64,000 bases of DNA from Paenibacillus lignilyticus (GTDB lineage: Bacteria > Bacillota > Bacilli > Paenibacillales > Paenibacillaceae): NCBI RefSeq assembly GCF_017942085.1, contig NZ_JAGKSP010000019.1, positions 16,832 through 80,831 on the forward strand. The letters are read 5' to 3'. Shown one piece after another: positions 49,598-58,409 of the stretch. A program made the position numbers and the translations under genes. Within the stretch, counting starts at the first letter, position 1. Each line of letters opens with the position of its first letter. The notes beneath the pieces are model-generated. The model saw only the letters and a program-made list of their open reading frames with translations. It did not search any database and was not told the origin of the DNA.

Positions 49598-51430
49598 CTA
49601 CTCCACCGTAACCGACTTTGCAAGGTTACGCGGTTTATCCACATCATTACCGCGTGCCAGCGACGCATAGTATGCGATCAGCTGCAGTGGAACAACCGAC
49701 AATGCCGGCGATAGAAGCGGCAGCGTCTTCGGAATCGCGAATAGCTCATCGACGGACTTCGCAACTTCTCCTTCGAAGCCTTCGTTCACAACGCCAAGTA
49801 CATGCGCGCCGCGAGCTTTCACTTCTTTAATGTTGCTAAGTGTTTTCTCGTACAGATCTTCTTGCGTGATCAGCGAGATAACCGGAATGCCTTCTTCGAT
49901 CAGAGCAAGCGTACCGTGCTTCAGCTCACCCGCTGCATAAGCCTCGGAGTGAATGTAGGAGATTTCTTTCAGCTTCAGCGAGCCTTCTTGCGCCACTGCA
50001 AAGTCAACGCCGCGGCCGATGAAGAACAGGTTGTTGTGCTTGGAAAGGTTCTCTGCCACTTGCTTCAGCACAGGGGCGTTATCAAGAATGCTTTCCACTT
50101 GCTCAGGCAGCTGGTGCATCGCCGTCACTACTTCAGCGATAAACGCGCTGTCCTTCGTACCGAGCGTTTCCGCCAAGAACAGACCGAGCAGGTAGAACGC
50201 GATCAATTGGGAAGTGTAAGCTTTCGTCGAAGCAACCGCGATCTCAGGTCCGGCTTGCGTGATGATGACATCATCGGCTTCGCGGGAAACCGAGCTGCCA
50301 ACCACATTCGTAATGGCCAGAACACGTGCGCCGCAGCGTTTAGCTTCACGCAGTGCAGCCAGCGTATCCGCCGTCTCACCGGATTGGCTGACCACGATAA
50401 CAAGCGTGTCAGGCGTAATGATTGGGGAACGGTAACGATACTCCGACGCCACGTCCGTTTCAACCGGAATGCGAGCCAGGCTCTCAAGAACGGTTTTACC
50501 AACCAAACCAGCGTGCATCGCCGTACCGCAAGCTACGATATGAATCTTACGGATTGCGCGAATCTCGTCTGCAGTCATGCCGATTTCGGTCAATTCAACG
50601 GAACGGCCATCATCCGAAATACGGCCCATCATCGTGTCGCGGTATGCTTTCGGCTGCTCGTAAATTTCTTTCAGCATGAAGTGATCGAATCCGGCTTTCT
50701 CCGCCGTTACCAAGTCCCAATCGACATGGAATATTTCCTTGGAAATAAATTCGCCTTCAGTCGTCATCAATTCGACACCGGTTTTCGTCAAAATCGCCAT
50801 TTCACCGTCATTCAGAATATACACATTGCGCGTATGCTCCAGAATTGCCGGGATATCCGACCCGATGAAGTTCTCGCCTTCGCCGATTCCGATAACGAGC
50901 GGGCTGGCGAAACGTACAGCAACCAAACGTTCCGGTTCATATTCAGTCAATACGCCAAGCGCAAAAGCACCGCGCATCCGTTTAACCGCACGTTGTACAG
51001 CCTTCACGATATCGCCATCGTACTCATCGGCAACAAGGTGGGAAATAACCTCCGTGTCCGTTTCGGATACGAATTTGCAGCCTTTTGCAATCAGCTCATC
51101 CTTCAAATCCAGATAATTCTCGATGATGCCGTTGTGCACAACAGAGAACTTATGCGTGTTGTCTGTATGCGGATGGGAGTTAGCGTCCGACGGCTTACCG
51201 TGGGTAGCCCAACGTGTATGCCCGATACCAACCGATCCTTCAAGCGGCTGTCCGTCTAACTTTTGTTCCAGGTTTGCAAGACGGCCAATCGACTTGCGCA
51301 CTTCAAGACCATTCTTCGTGAAAACAGCAATACCCGCCGAGTCGTAACCGCGGTATTCCAGCTTCTTCAAGCCCTCGATCAAAATATCCTGCGAATCCCG
51401 TTTACCAATATATCCTACAATTCCACACAT
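49598..51430 (-). CDS. glmS: Glutamine-fructose-6-phosphate aminotransferase (isomerizing)
   Basis: The 610-residue protein begins MCGIVGYIG with the catalytic Cys2 exposed after Met removal. The glutaminase domain (GIGHTRWATHGKPSDANSHP) runs to ~residue 240, then two SIS domains (VACGTAMHAG, VVSQSGETADTLAAL), and it ends PRNLAKSVTVE. It makes glucosamine-6-phosphate for cell-wall precursors. GGAGGT precedes the ATG. Expression is controlled by the upstream glmS ribozyme. The 3' end is the Tn7 attachment sequence, used here. Confidence 0.97.
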   Translation of the reverse strand: MCGIVGYIGKRDSQDILIEGLKKLEYRGYDSAGIAVFTKNGLEVRKSIGRLANLEQKLDGQPLEGSVGIGHTRWATHGKPSDANSHPHTDNTHKFSVVHNGIIENYLDLKDELIAKGCKFVSETDTEVISHLVADEYDGDIVKAVQRAVKRMRGAFALGVLTEYEPERLVAVRFASPLVIGIGEGENFIGSDIPAILEHTRNVYILNDGEMAILTKTGVELMTTEGEFISKEIFHVDWDLVTAEKAGFDHFMLKEIYEQPKAYRDTMMGRISDDGRSVELTEIGMTADEIRAIRKIHIVACGTAMHAGLVGKTVLESLARIPVETDVASEYRYRSPIITPDTLVIVVSQSGETADTLAALREAKRCGARVLAITNVVGSSVSREADDVIITQAGPEIAVASTKAYTSQLIAFYLLGLFLAETLGTKDSAFIAEVVTAMHQLPEQVESILDNAPVLKQVAENLSKHNNLFFIGRGVDFAVAQEGSLKLKEISYIHSEAYAAGELKHGTLALIEEGIPVISLITQEDLYEKTLSNIKEVKARGAHVLGVVNEGFEGEVAKSVDELFAIPKTLPLLSPALSVVPLQLIAYYASLARGNDVDKPRNLAKSVTVE

Positions 51431-51576
51431 ATGAATAGACCTCCGTATTGGGTAGTTTACCCCGCTTCAACGGTTGCCATGACTAATGAATAGGTCGGCA
51501 CAAAGCCGCCTCGGTTCGCCGGCATCGTCCCTGCTAAGGTTGGAAAATATCAAAAAAGACAATAAGAAAGAAAGCG

Positions 51577-51600
51577 CACCATCCGTGCGTTTTGAAAAAA
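51577..51600 (-). other. Small hairpin in the glmS leader
   Basis: CGCAC pairs with GTGCG near 51577-51593, followed on the minus strand by CTTTCTTTC. It lies between ribozyme and glmS start and could be a weak terminator or processing signal. Nothing else is recognised in 51431-51740. Confidence 0.35.
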
Positions 51601-51739
51601 TAATAAGCAATGAGTCCGAACACAACGCAATAGAGACAGCCCCTCTATGGGTTGCTGCCACTGCCCGTGACTGAGACTTGAACAGATGAATACGCTAAAA
51701 TCGACACACTCCGGCCTCCGTTGCCGCAGGTGCTTCAAA

Positions 51740-51956
51740 AAATCCTATGGAGCATTTTACCGACCCTTTGTCAGCCCGGTCGCCCGGTCTATTTGAGTAT
51801 CGGCTTACGGTTAAATGCAATACCGGGAGGTCCCCGCCGAACATTCCGAACACCTCCACCTCGTCAGCTTGCCGCTTTATACAACCGATTACCCGCATGG
51901 CCATTTCCGTATGGACCGTGCAGCAGCTGCATGAAACCCTTGCAAGCTCTGGCGCT
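51740..51956 (-). ncRNA. glmS ribozyme-riboswitch
   Basis: On the minus strand the conserved core begins AGCGCCAGAGCTTGCAAG at 51956, with predicted self-cleavage before G 51955. It continues with GCTGACGAGGTGGAGG and TTCGGCGGGGACCTCCCGGT, the invariant catalytic-core segments of glmS ribozymes, then a 3' pseudoknot region near GACAAAGGGTCGGT. Glucosamine-6-phosphate binding triggers cleavage and lowers glmS mRNA. The distance to the glmS start is over 300 nt, longer than usual. The 3' boundary is approximate. Confidence 0.88.
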
Positions 51957-52011
51957 TTGTCTTGCTTACAACCTCTGTCCTCACTTTCGCTTCCTGAATG
52001 ATACTTCTCCT

Positions 52012-52040
52012 ACTATATTCATTTTTATGCTGAGGTGCAA
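52012..52040 (-). promoter_or_regulatory. SigA-type promoter of glmS
   Basis: On the minus strand TTGCAC (52040-52035) and TATAGT (52017-52012) are 17 bp apart. Start of transcription would be ~50 nt before the ribozyme cleavage site. Confidence 0.7.
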
Positions 52041-52127
52041 CAAATAATTGAGGGAACCGTTTACAATTGGTACATATTTTCCAAGAGCTCATCTTACTCC
52101 GCTTCGAAGACGCCATCCATGACAAAA

Positions 52128-52175
52128 GCAACCCTAGATGCCCGCAGTAACTGCGTATGTCTAGGGTTGCCCGAT
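52128..52175 (-). terminator. Terminator after glmM
   Basis: GCAACCCTAGA pairs with TCTAGGGTTGC, followed on the minus strand by TTTTG, about 40 bp past the glmM stop. Confidence 0.8.
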
Positions 52176-52209
52176 CACATAAAGTTATGAACGATAATGC
52201 CCATGTTTA

Positions 52210-53556
52210 CTACTCTGCACCAAGCTCTGCGCGCACCGTGTCCACGATACGAGCTACGTAAGCTTCAACTTGCTCTTTATCCGGACCTTCAGCCATGACG
52301 CGGATAAGCGATTCCGTGCCTGATGGACGCACCAGCACGCGGCCGTTGTCGCCAAGCTCCTGCTCCACTTCAGCGATAACCGCGGCAATCGCCGGATTGT
52401 CCTTGTAGGTGCTCTTATCTGCAACGCGCACGTTAATCAGCACCTGCGGATACTTGCGCATCAATGTTTTCTGTTCGCTAAGTTTCTTGCCGGAAGCAAC
52501 GAGCGTATCCGTCAACTGCAGGGCAGTCAGAATACCGTCGCCTGTCGTATTGTAATCGAGGAAAATAACATGGCCGGACTGCTCGCCGCCCAAGTTAAAT
52601 CCGCCTCGGCGCATCTCTTCCATCACGTAACGGTCACCGACCGCCGTTTGTGCCGTGTTCAGACCGATTTTGCCGGCAGCCTTGAAGAAGCCGATGTTGC
52701 TCATAACTGTCGTTACGACCGTATCGTTCTTCAACTTGCCTGCCCGCTTCATCGCGTCGCCGCAGATGCACAGGATGTAGTCGCCGTCGACTTCTTCGCC
52801 ATTCTCGTCAATCGCGATCAAACGATCCGCGTCACCGTCGAAAGAAAGACCGAAATCCGCGCCATGCTTCAGCACTTCTTCACGCAAATATTCCGGATGC
52901 GTCGAACCTACGCCGTCATTAATGTTCAAGCCGTTCGGTTCCGCGCCGACCGTAATGATCTCTGCACCTAGCTCACGGAACACCGTCGGCGCAATGGAAT
53001 GCGCGGAACCGTTCGCACAGTCGAGCACAATCTTTAATCCTGTGAAGGAATGCGTAACCGTTGTTTTCAAGAAGTCGATAAATTGGCGTTTTGCCGTTTC
53101 ATCCACCGTAACCGTACCGATATCTCCGCCTTCCGGACGCGGCAGTTCATCCACTTCCGCATCCATCAAGCGCTCGATTTCAAGCTCTGTATCATCGGAG
53201 AGCTTGTAGCCGTCTCCGCCAAAGAATTTAATGCCGTTATCTTCAACCGGGTTATGCGATGCGGAGATCATGACACCCGCATCTGCGCCCAGCACACGTG
53301 TTAAATAAGCGACTGCAGGCGTCGATACAACGCCGATACGTACAACGCTTGCCCCGATGGACAGCAGACCCGCGATCAGCGATGCCTCCAGCATTGGACC
53401 TGAAATACGGGTATCGAGCCCGATAACGACCTTCGGCTTCTCAGCCTGACCGGCTAGTACGTAGCCGCCGCAGCGACCGATTTTATAAGCAAGCTCAGGC
53501 GTGAGCTCGCGGTTTGCGACACCGCGTACACCGTCTGTTCCGAAATATTTTCCCAT
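52210..53556 (-). CDS. glmM: Phosphoglucosamine mutase
   Basis: The 448-residue protein starts MGKYFGTDGVRGVANRELTP. It has the phosphoserine loop GVMISASHNPVEDNGIKF, metal-binding SFDGDADR, the sugar loop GGEQSGH and the C-terminal phosphate-binding RPSGTESLIRVM. It converts glucosamine-6-P to glucosamine-1-P, next to GlmS in the pathway. ATG 53556 follows AAAGGGGA; a longer frame from 53697 has no homology. It is transcribed with cdaA and cdaR as in Bacillus. Confidence 0.97.
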   Translation of the reverse strand: MGKYFGTDGVRGVANRELTPELAYKIGRCGGYVLAGQAEKPKVVIGLDTRISGPMLEASLIAGLLSIGASVVRIGVVSTPAVAYLTRVLGADAGVMISASHNPVEDNGIKFFGGDGYKLSDDTELEIERLMDAEVDELPRPEGGDIGTVTVDETAKRQFIDFLKTTVTHSFTGLKIVLDCANGSAHSIAPTVFRELGAEIITVGAEPNGLNINDGVGSTHPEYLREEVLKHGADFGLSFDGDADRLIAIDENGEEVDGDYILCICGDAMKRAGKLKNDTVVTTVMSNIGFFKAAGKIGLNTAQTAVGDRYVMEEMRRGGFNLGGEQSGHVIFLDYNTTGDGILTALQLTDTLVASGKKLSEQKTLMRKYPQVLINVRVADKSTYKDNPAIAAVIAEVEQELGDNGRVLVRPSGTESLIRVMAEGPDKEQVEAYVARIVDTVRAELGAE

Positions 53557-53608
53557 TGTTCCAAAATCCCCTTTATCTATTCTATATGCATGAAGCAACA
53601 ATCGGGCA

Positions 53609-55039
53609 CTATGGCACCGATGTTCCCGTGTTCGAGTTTGTACTCGAATTTGTTGCGCCGCCATCGCTGTTTCCTTTAGCATCACCGGCAGACTCATTTC
53701 CGGTTATCGCGTCTTCCCCACCATTCACAGCCTCGGAATCAGGAGCGGTTGCATTCGAATCTCCACCGTTTTCTCCCGCTCCTCCCGGATCGGTGAGCGT
53801 CTCCGTACTGTCCGTGATCTCCACCGTAATCGTAATCGGCGCATTTGGAGCTTGATCGACGAACCGCGGCAGATGGACCTCAAGCGGAACATCATGGCTG
53901 CCCGGTCCTAAACCGCTTAAGTCCGCAATCAGCTGGACATCCTTGGATTCAAGCGAGGCCAGCACGTTCGAGGCGCCTTTGACAATGGCATCCACCATGC
54001 CGTTTGGAGGCACGGTTACTTTGGCATTCAGACCTTCGGACAGACCAATCATCTTCACCGGCAAATGCGACATCACTCTCGTCTCGGCAGGCACGATCTT
54101 ATACTCGAACGTGACTGTCAGCGGATCAACGGTGGCAATTCCTTCTAGTTGTGGAATATCGAGCTCCATCGTACCTGATTCTGTTAGCTTCGACAAGTCA
54201 ATTGTAATGCCGTCATAGTAATCATACTTGTCCAGCACATCCTGAGGACCGTATACCGTAATCTGATCCACGCTCTGCGTAAAGGAAGCAATCGCATAAC
54301 CATCCGTCAGCTTACCCGTAAATCCAATTTGCAGCGGCAGCTTCTTGAACGGCTTCGTAATCGGAATTTCCACTTCCACCACACTCGGACTGATGACCGC
54401 ATCTGTCAACTCATTGCCTTCCTTATCGTAGGCGACAAGCTTCATCTTCTTATCGTTGACCGTCTCTTCTTCCCCTTCAACCGATACCGTTCCTCCGACC
54501 GATGCGACTAAATCCATTTGATCCTTCGGCAGCGTCACATGCACGCGGTTGTTCGGCTTTACAACAGGTTGTCCGATCTTGTACCCTTTACCCGGAATAC
54601 CGTCGGTCTTAACCGTAACTTCATATTCTTTCGTAACGATACGTTCTAATACGACCGTCACGTTACTTGGTCGCACTTCAATAAGATCCAAGCCGCGCGG
54701 CAAATTCACCTTAACCGGAAGCACCTTGCGCCCTTCCGTTGCTTGGCTGAGATCAACCGTGACTTGATAATCATTGTTGCGCGAAGCGATTAGAAAATCC
54801 GACTTCGAGCCCTGTACCGTCAAATGAACGACTTCCGGATCCAGCAGCCGAAGCGCATAGTTCTTATCATCCATTCCAATCGGCGTCACCTGAACCGCAT
54901 CGATCTCCTGCGTTTCCGTCAGGTTAGCCACCGTATTTGGCGTTTTCTCCGAATCGAAATGCACAACAGCCCACATCAGGATCCCGATCATCAATGAAAG
55001 GATCTTAATCGCCGTCGGATGGCTGAGCCACTTATCCAT
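53609..55039 (-). CDS. cdaR: YbbR-domain regulator of diadenylate cyclase
   Basis: The 476-residue protein starts MDKWLSHPTAIKILSLMIGI, an N-terminal membrane anchor. Four YbbR domains of ~80 residues follow outside the membrane (repeated VxxxPxGLDL...VTVxLERI patterns), with a Gly/Asn/Ser/Thr-rich tail of ~60 residues ending TNSNTGTSVP. It binds and tunes CdaA. ATG 55039 follows AAGGAGG and overlaps the cdaA end by 8 bp. The disordered tail is longer than in B. subtilis. Confidence 0.92.
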   Translation of the reverse strand: MDKWLSHPTAIKILSLMIGILMWAVVHFDSEKTPNTVANLTETQEIDAVQVTPIGMDDKNYALRLLDPEVVHLTVQGSKSDFLIASRNNDYQVTVDLSQATEGRKVLPVKVNLPRGLDLIEVRPSNVTVVLERIVTKEYEVTVKTDGIPGKGYKIGQPVVKPNNRVHVTLPKDQMDLVASVGGTVSVEGEEETVNDKKMKLVAYDKEGNELTDAVISPSVVEVEIPITKPFKKLPLQIGFTGKLTDGYAIASFTQSVDQITVYGPQDVLDKYDYYDGITIDLSKLTESGTMELDIPQLEGIATVDPLTVTFEYKIVPAETRVMSHLPVKMIGLSEGLNAKVTVPPNGMVDAIVKGASNVLASLESKDVQLIADLSGLGPGSHDVPLEVHLPRFVDQAPNAPITITVEITDSTETLTDPGGAGENGGDSNATAPDSEAVNGGEDAITGNESAGDAKGNSDGGATNSSTNSNTGTSVP

Positions 55040-55871
55040 GCTGCTTGCCTCCTTTCCGTTTCCAGAAAGGTTTCTTCGCGCCTTGACGCTCACGCGCTTT
55101 CGAGTTCGGATTCAGCTCCTCGAACAGCTTCGAGATCAGAGATTCTTCCTTAATGTCGCGAACAATCATCCCGCCGACCGCAAGCGAAATCTGCCCCGTC
55201 TCTTCCGAGACGACGATAGACACCGCATCACACACCTCGGTGACGCCGATTGCAGCGCGATGCCTTGTCCCTAATTCCTTGCTGATAAAAGGATTCTCCG
55301 ACAGCGGCAAATAGCAGCCCGCCGCCATTATCTGACTACCTCGAATAATAACAGCTCCGTCATGAAGCGGCGTATTCGGGATGAAGATATTGATAAGCAG
55401 CTCCGAGCTCACGATGGATTCCATTTGGATTCCGGACTCTATGTAGTCCGACAACCCGGTATTACGTTCAAAGACGATCAATGCGCCGATTTTGCGTTTG
55501 GCCATATAATTAAGCGACTTAATGATCTCGCCAATGCGATCGCTGATATCCCGCTCCACGACAGAGGACCGGCTAAACAAACTGCCTCGTCCGAGCTGCT
55601 CCAGCGCCCTGCGAAGCTCCGGCTGGAAAATAATCAGAATCGTAACGACCCCGAACGTAAACATTTGATTCATCAGCCACTTGAGCGTATACAAATTAAA
55701 CCAGGTGCTGATGGCCCATGTCGCAACCAGGACAATGATTCCTTTCAACAGCTGAACCGCTCTTGTTCCTCGGACAAGCAGAATCAATTTATAGATAATA
55801 TAGCTAACAACGGAAATATCAATGAGATCTTTGATCCATTCTTTCCAAGTCAAATCTGCAAAATAGTTCAT
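55032..55871 (-). CDS. cdaA: Diadenylate cyclase CdaA
   Basis: The 279-residue protein has three N-terminal membrane segments. The DAC domain carries the diagnostic motifs PLHDGAVIIRG and GTRHRAAIGVTE, which bind two ATP to form c-di-AMP, a signal for potassium and wall homeostasis. The basic C-terminus overlaps the cdaR start. ATG 55871 follows GGGGG. The order cdaA-cdaR-glmM matches Bacillus. Confidence 0.95.
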   Translation of the reverse strand: MNYFADLTWKEWIKDLIDISVVSYIIYKLILLVRGTRAVQLLKGIIVLVATWAISTWFNLYTLKWLMNQMFTFGVVTILIIFQPELRRALEQLGRGSLFSRSSVVERDISDRIGEIIKSLNYMAKRKIGALIVFERNTGLSDYIESGIQMESIVSSELLINIFIPNTPLHDGAVIIRGSQIMAAGCYLPLSENPFISKELGTRHRAAIGVTEVCDAVSIVVSEETGQISLAVGGMIVRDIKEESLISKLFEELNPNSKARERQGAKKPFWKRKGGKQHG

Positions 55872-55973
55872 CTGCCAACCCCCAAAGACCAAATGCCTGG
55901 GCATTTTAATTCTTTTATCGGATTTCTAACTTTATTATTTTCTAGAACCGGGGATGCAAATCCTTTTTTTTTC

Positions 55974-56000
55974 ACAAAAAAACCTCCCGCAAGAGGAGGC
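55974..56000 (-). terminator. Terminator of the sigW-rsiW unit
   Basis: CCTCC pairs with GGAGG around a short loop and is followed by seven T on the minus strand, just past the rsiW stop. Confidence 0.8.
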
Positions 56001-56009
56001 AGTCAAAAA

Positions 56010-56633
56010 TCAATAGGCCAAACTGCTGATGGAATGCGTAACTTTGTACCAAAACCAGTCCAGCGCCTGGTCAATCTGCTTCACTTCTCCGGATATATGT
56101 GCGGTGGAGGCTTGATACAACGAACCTGAAATCACGGTTACATCGCCTTCCACATCGCCTAGTACGTTTGCTTTGCCGTTCTCAACCGTAAGGTCCCCCT
56201 TCAAATGGGCACCTTCCGGTACAGTAACCGTATCCCCTTCGATGATAACCTGTGCCAGATCTCCACCGCGTACAGTAAGATCATTATCCTGCTGCCACAT
56301 GGCGAGGAAGCTCGAGAACATCACAAGGGCAAATACTGCGGCAACCGAGACGGCGGGATGATTGCGAATCCAGCTGGCAAAACCGATTCTGCGGCGTTTC
56401 ACGGGAAGCGAGCTCATAATGCGGTTGGTGAGCTGCGCGGATTGTTGCGGCGAAATCGTTACGCGAGTGTCCATCATCGAATGTGTCAGCGCTTCCGTCC
56501 GTTCCAGTTGCTCAAGCCTTGTGCAGCATGATTCACAGGAATCTATATGAAGTTTCAATTCAGCCAGATCATCGTGAGGCAGCTCATCATCCAAATAATC
56601 ATGCATCAGCATGACGGCGACGTTGCAATTCAT
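56010..56633 (-). CDS. rsiW: Anti-sigma-W factor
   Basis: The 207-residue protein has the zinc anti-sigma motif LHIDSCESCC in its cytoplasmic N-terminus and one membrane segment (AVSVAAVFALVMFSSFLAMW, ~residues 92-112). Its extracytoplasmic part contains polymer-forming beta repeats (GAHLKGDLTVENGKANVLGD). It holds SigW inactive until regulated proteolysis. ATG 56633 is nine bases after AAGGA; an ATG three codons earlier touches the ribosome site. Confidence 0.9.
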   Translation of the reverse strand: MNCNVAVMLMHDYLDDELPHDDLAELKLHIDSCESCCTRLEQLERTEALTHSMMDTRVTISPQQSAQLTNRIMSSLPVKRRRIGFASWIRNHPAVSVAAVFALVMFSSFLAMWQQDNDLTVRGGDLAQVIIEGDTVTVPEGAHLKGDLTVENGKANVLGDVEGDVTVISGSLYQASTAHISGEVKQIDQALDWFWYKVTHSISSLAY

Positions 56634-56673
56634 AGCAGCCATTCCTTTCTTCGTTAGTTACGGTAATATACGT

Positions 56674-56699
56674 TACGTGTTCAAGGCGGCGATGTTTCA
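56674..56699 (-). promoter_or_regulatory. ECF SigW-type promoter upstream of rsiW
   Basis: TGAAAC (56699-56694) and CGTA (56677-56674) on the minus strand are separated by exactly 16 bp, the SigW consensus. It lies between sigW and rsiW, so active SigW would raise its own inhibitor. Confidence 0.75.
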
Positions 56700-56758
56700 C
56701 TTTTTTTGAATATCCGCACCTGTCCAAAATTTAACTTTTCTGATCCATCCGCTTCTGC

Positions 56759-57325
56759 CTACAGCTTATGCTCCAATTTCTTGCGAAGGAACTCCCGGCC
56801 GCGATGGACACGGGTTTTCACCGTCGTTACCGGCATGTCGAGCACATCGCCGATCTCCTGCAAGGAAAGCTCCTCTAAATAGCGAAGCACCATAACCGAC
56901 TTATACTTAGCCGGCAGCGTCTCAATGGCTTGATGAATGATGCGCTGCGTATCCGACAGCAGCATCTCGCTCTCCGGCGTGCGGTTATCACTTGGGATCA
57001 TGGCATAACCATCGAGCCCCTCATGTTCACCCGACTCAGCATCCAGCGAGTACACAGGCTTTCTCTTTCGCAGTCTGTCGATACATAAATTCGTGGCGAT
57101 ACGATAAATCCAAGTGGAGAATTTCATCGTATCATCGTAACGCTCTAAATTTTTGTATACACGCAAAAAGACATCCTGTACGACGTCCTCGGCTTCCTGA
57201 CGGTTGTACAGCATTCGATAAGACATATGATAAAGCTTGTCCTGATAAAGCTCCACGAGCTCTGCGAAAGCCCGTTGATCGCCTTTCAAAGCTAACTTGG
57301 CTAATCTCGCCTCAACTGATTTCAA
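56759..57325 (-). CDS. sigW: ECF RNA polymerase sigma factor SigW
   Basis: The 188-residue protein has sigma region 2 (AFAELVELYQDKLYHMSYRM, EDVVQDVFLRVYKNLERYDD, FSTWIYRIATNLCIDRLRKR) and region 4 (LPAKYKSVMVLRYLEELSLQ, TTVKTRVHRGREFLRKKLEH). Position before rsiW and the cda-glm block identifies SigW, the envelope-stress sigma factor. Its ATG overlaps the stop of the upstream transporter gene by 4 bp, unusual for sigW. Confidence 0.93.
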   Translation of the reverse strand: MKSVEARLAKLALKGDQRAFAELVELYQDKLYHMSYRMLYNRQEAEDVVQDVFLRVYKNLERYDDTMKFSTWIYRIATNLCIDRLRKRKPVYSLDAESGEHEGLDGYAMIPSDNRTPESEMLLSDTQRIIHQAIETLPAKYKSVMVLRYLEELSLQEIGDVLDMPVTTVKTRVHRGREFLRKKLEHKL

Positions 57326-58245
57326 TGCTTCTCCTCCAAACGCGCCGAGTTCCCCTTCCGTTTACCGGTCGGCAATTCGGCTATTCCGATCCCTGTTACA
57401 ATAAGCAAGATACCAACTACCCGCCATAAGCTAAGCGGCTCTCCAAGGATGGTCCATGCCGTTAAAATCACTACCGGCAGCTCCACCGCACCAAGCAAAG
57501 CAGACAAGCCGCTGCCAATCCGGGGAATGCCGATATTAAACAACAAGGTGGGCACTACTTGGGCCAATGTGCCAAGCAGCAATCCCCAGCCAACCAGCGC
57601 AGCTTCTCGACTTGCTGAGAAGGCCTCAGAGCCATAGAGAAGCGTAATGAGCATAAAACCCGCACTGACCATGACAGCGGAGCGTATAACAGCATCCTGC
57701 TGCCCCTCAAGCTGCCCCGTCCACCATATAAACAGGCTGTAAGACACGGCAGAAAAGAACCCGGCTAGGACACCGATGAAGCTCGCCTTGGTTAATCCGC
57801 TCTCCAGCAGCCGGGCGGCAAGCACCGTACCGATCATCACGATGACAATCGCAAGCAAACGTAATTTGCCGGGCCATGTCCGTTTCTGAATGCTGTCTAG
57901 CAAGATGGTAATCCATGTAAACTGAAAAAGCAATACTATCGCAAGCGAAGCGTCCAACCGCTGCAGCGCCGCATTATATAGAATCGTCGTCATCGCGAGT
58001 CCGCATGTGCCGATTAGTACAAGCTTCAGCCATGGTCCGCGAAGAGGATTCCGCCATCGCCTCCACCGCGCCATCGCGATCAGCCACAACAACGCCATGC
58101 CTATCCCCGTCTGATGGACGGTCACTTGCCCCTGCGTAAAGCCGTCCTCGTACGCCTTCTTAATAAGAACCGACAGCAAGCCGTAGCTCGCAGCCCCCAT
58201 CAGCACACAGAGTAGGCAAAACCAATAGAACGGATCCCGCTTCAT
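57322..58245 (-). CDS. EamA/DMT-family transporter
   Basis: The 307-residue protein has ten membrane segments in two EamA halves (the second starting near SFIGVLAGFFSAVSYSLFIW). A typical end is ELPVVILTAWTILGEPLSLW. The substrate is unknown; the family exports amino acids or metabolites. It overlaps sigW in an ATGA junction, so it may be co-translated with the sigma factor. Confidence 0.85.
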   Translation of the reverse strand: MKRDPFYWFCLLCVLMGAASYGLLSVLIKKAYEDGFTQGQVTVHQTGIGMALLWLIAMARWRRWRNPLRGPWLKLVLIGTCGLAMTTILYNAALQRLDASLAIVLLFQFTWITILLDSIQKRTWPGKLRLLAIVIVMIGTVLAARLLESGLTKASFIGVLAGFFSAVSYSLFIWWTGQLEGQQDAVIRSAVMVSAGFMLITLLYGSEAFSASREAALVGWGLLLGTLAQVVPTLLFNIGIPRIGSGLSALLGAVELPVVILTAWTILGEPLSLWRVVGILLIVTGIGIAELPTGKRKGNSARLEEKH

Positions 58246-58285
58246 GTGCAGCCGCCTCCCTTGCCAGATGACCGGATAACAACGA

Positions 58286-58340
58286 AAAAAGAGCCGGACC
58301 CCGGGCGGACAACAGCTGTCCGGGCGTCCAGCCCTTTTTA
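58286..58340 (-). terminator. Terminator of ppc
   Basis: A long imperfect stem AGGGCTGGACGCCCGGACA / TGTCCGCCCGGGGTCC is followed by CTCTTTTTT on the minus strand, about 70 bp past the ppc stop. Confidence 0.75.
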
Positions 58341-58409
58341 TGAATGTTATGCGCTATCTGGCAAAGGCATGCTGCTAACCCCTATGGGCACGCAAACCAA
58401 TGGTCAGGA

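Noticed and set aside
49802..51259. Long plus-strand frame opposite glmS
   Set aside because: Shadow of the codon pattern of glmS; the minus strand encodes a full GlmS with all motifs.
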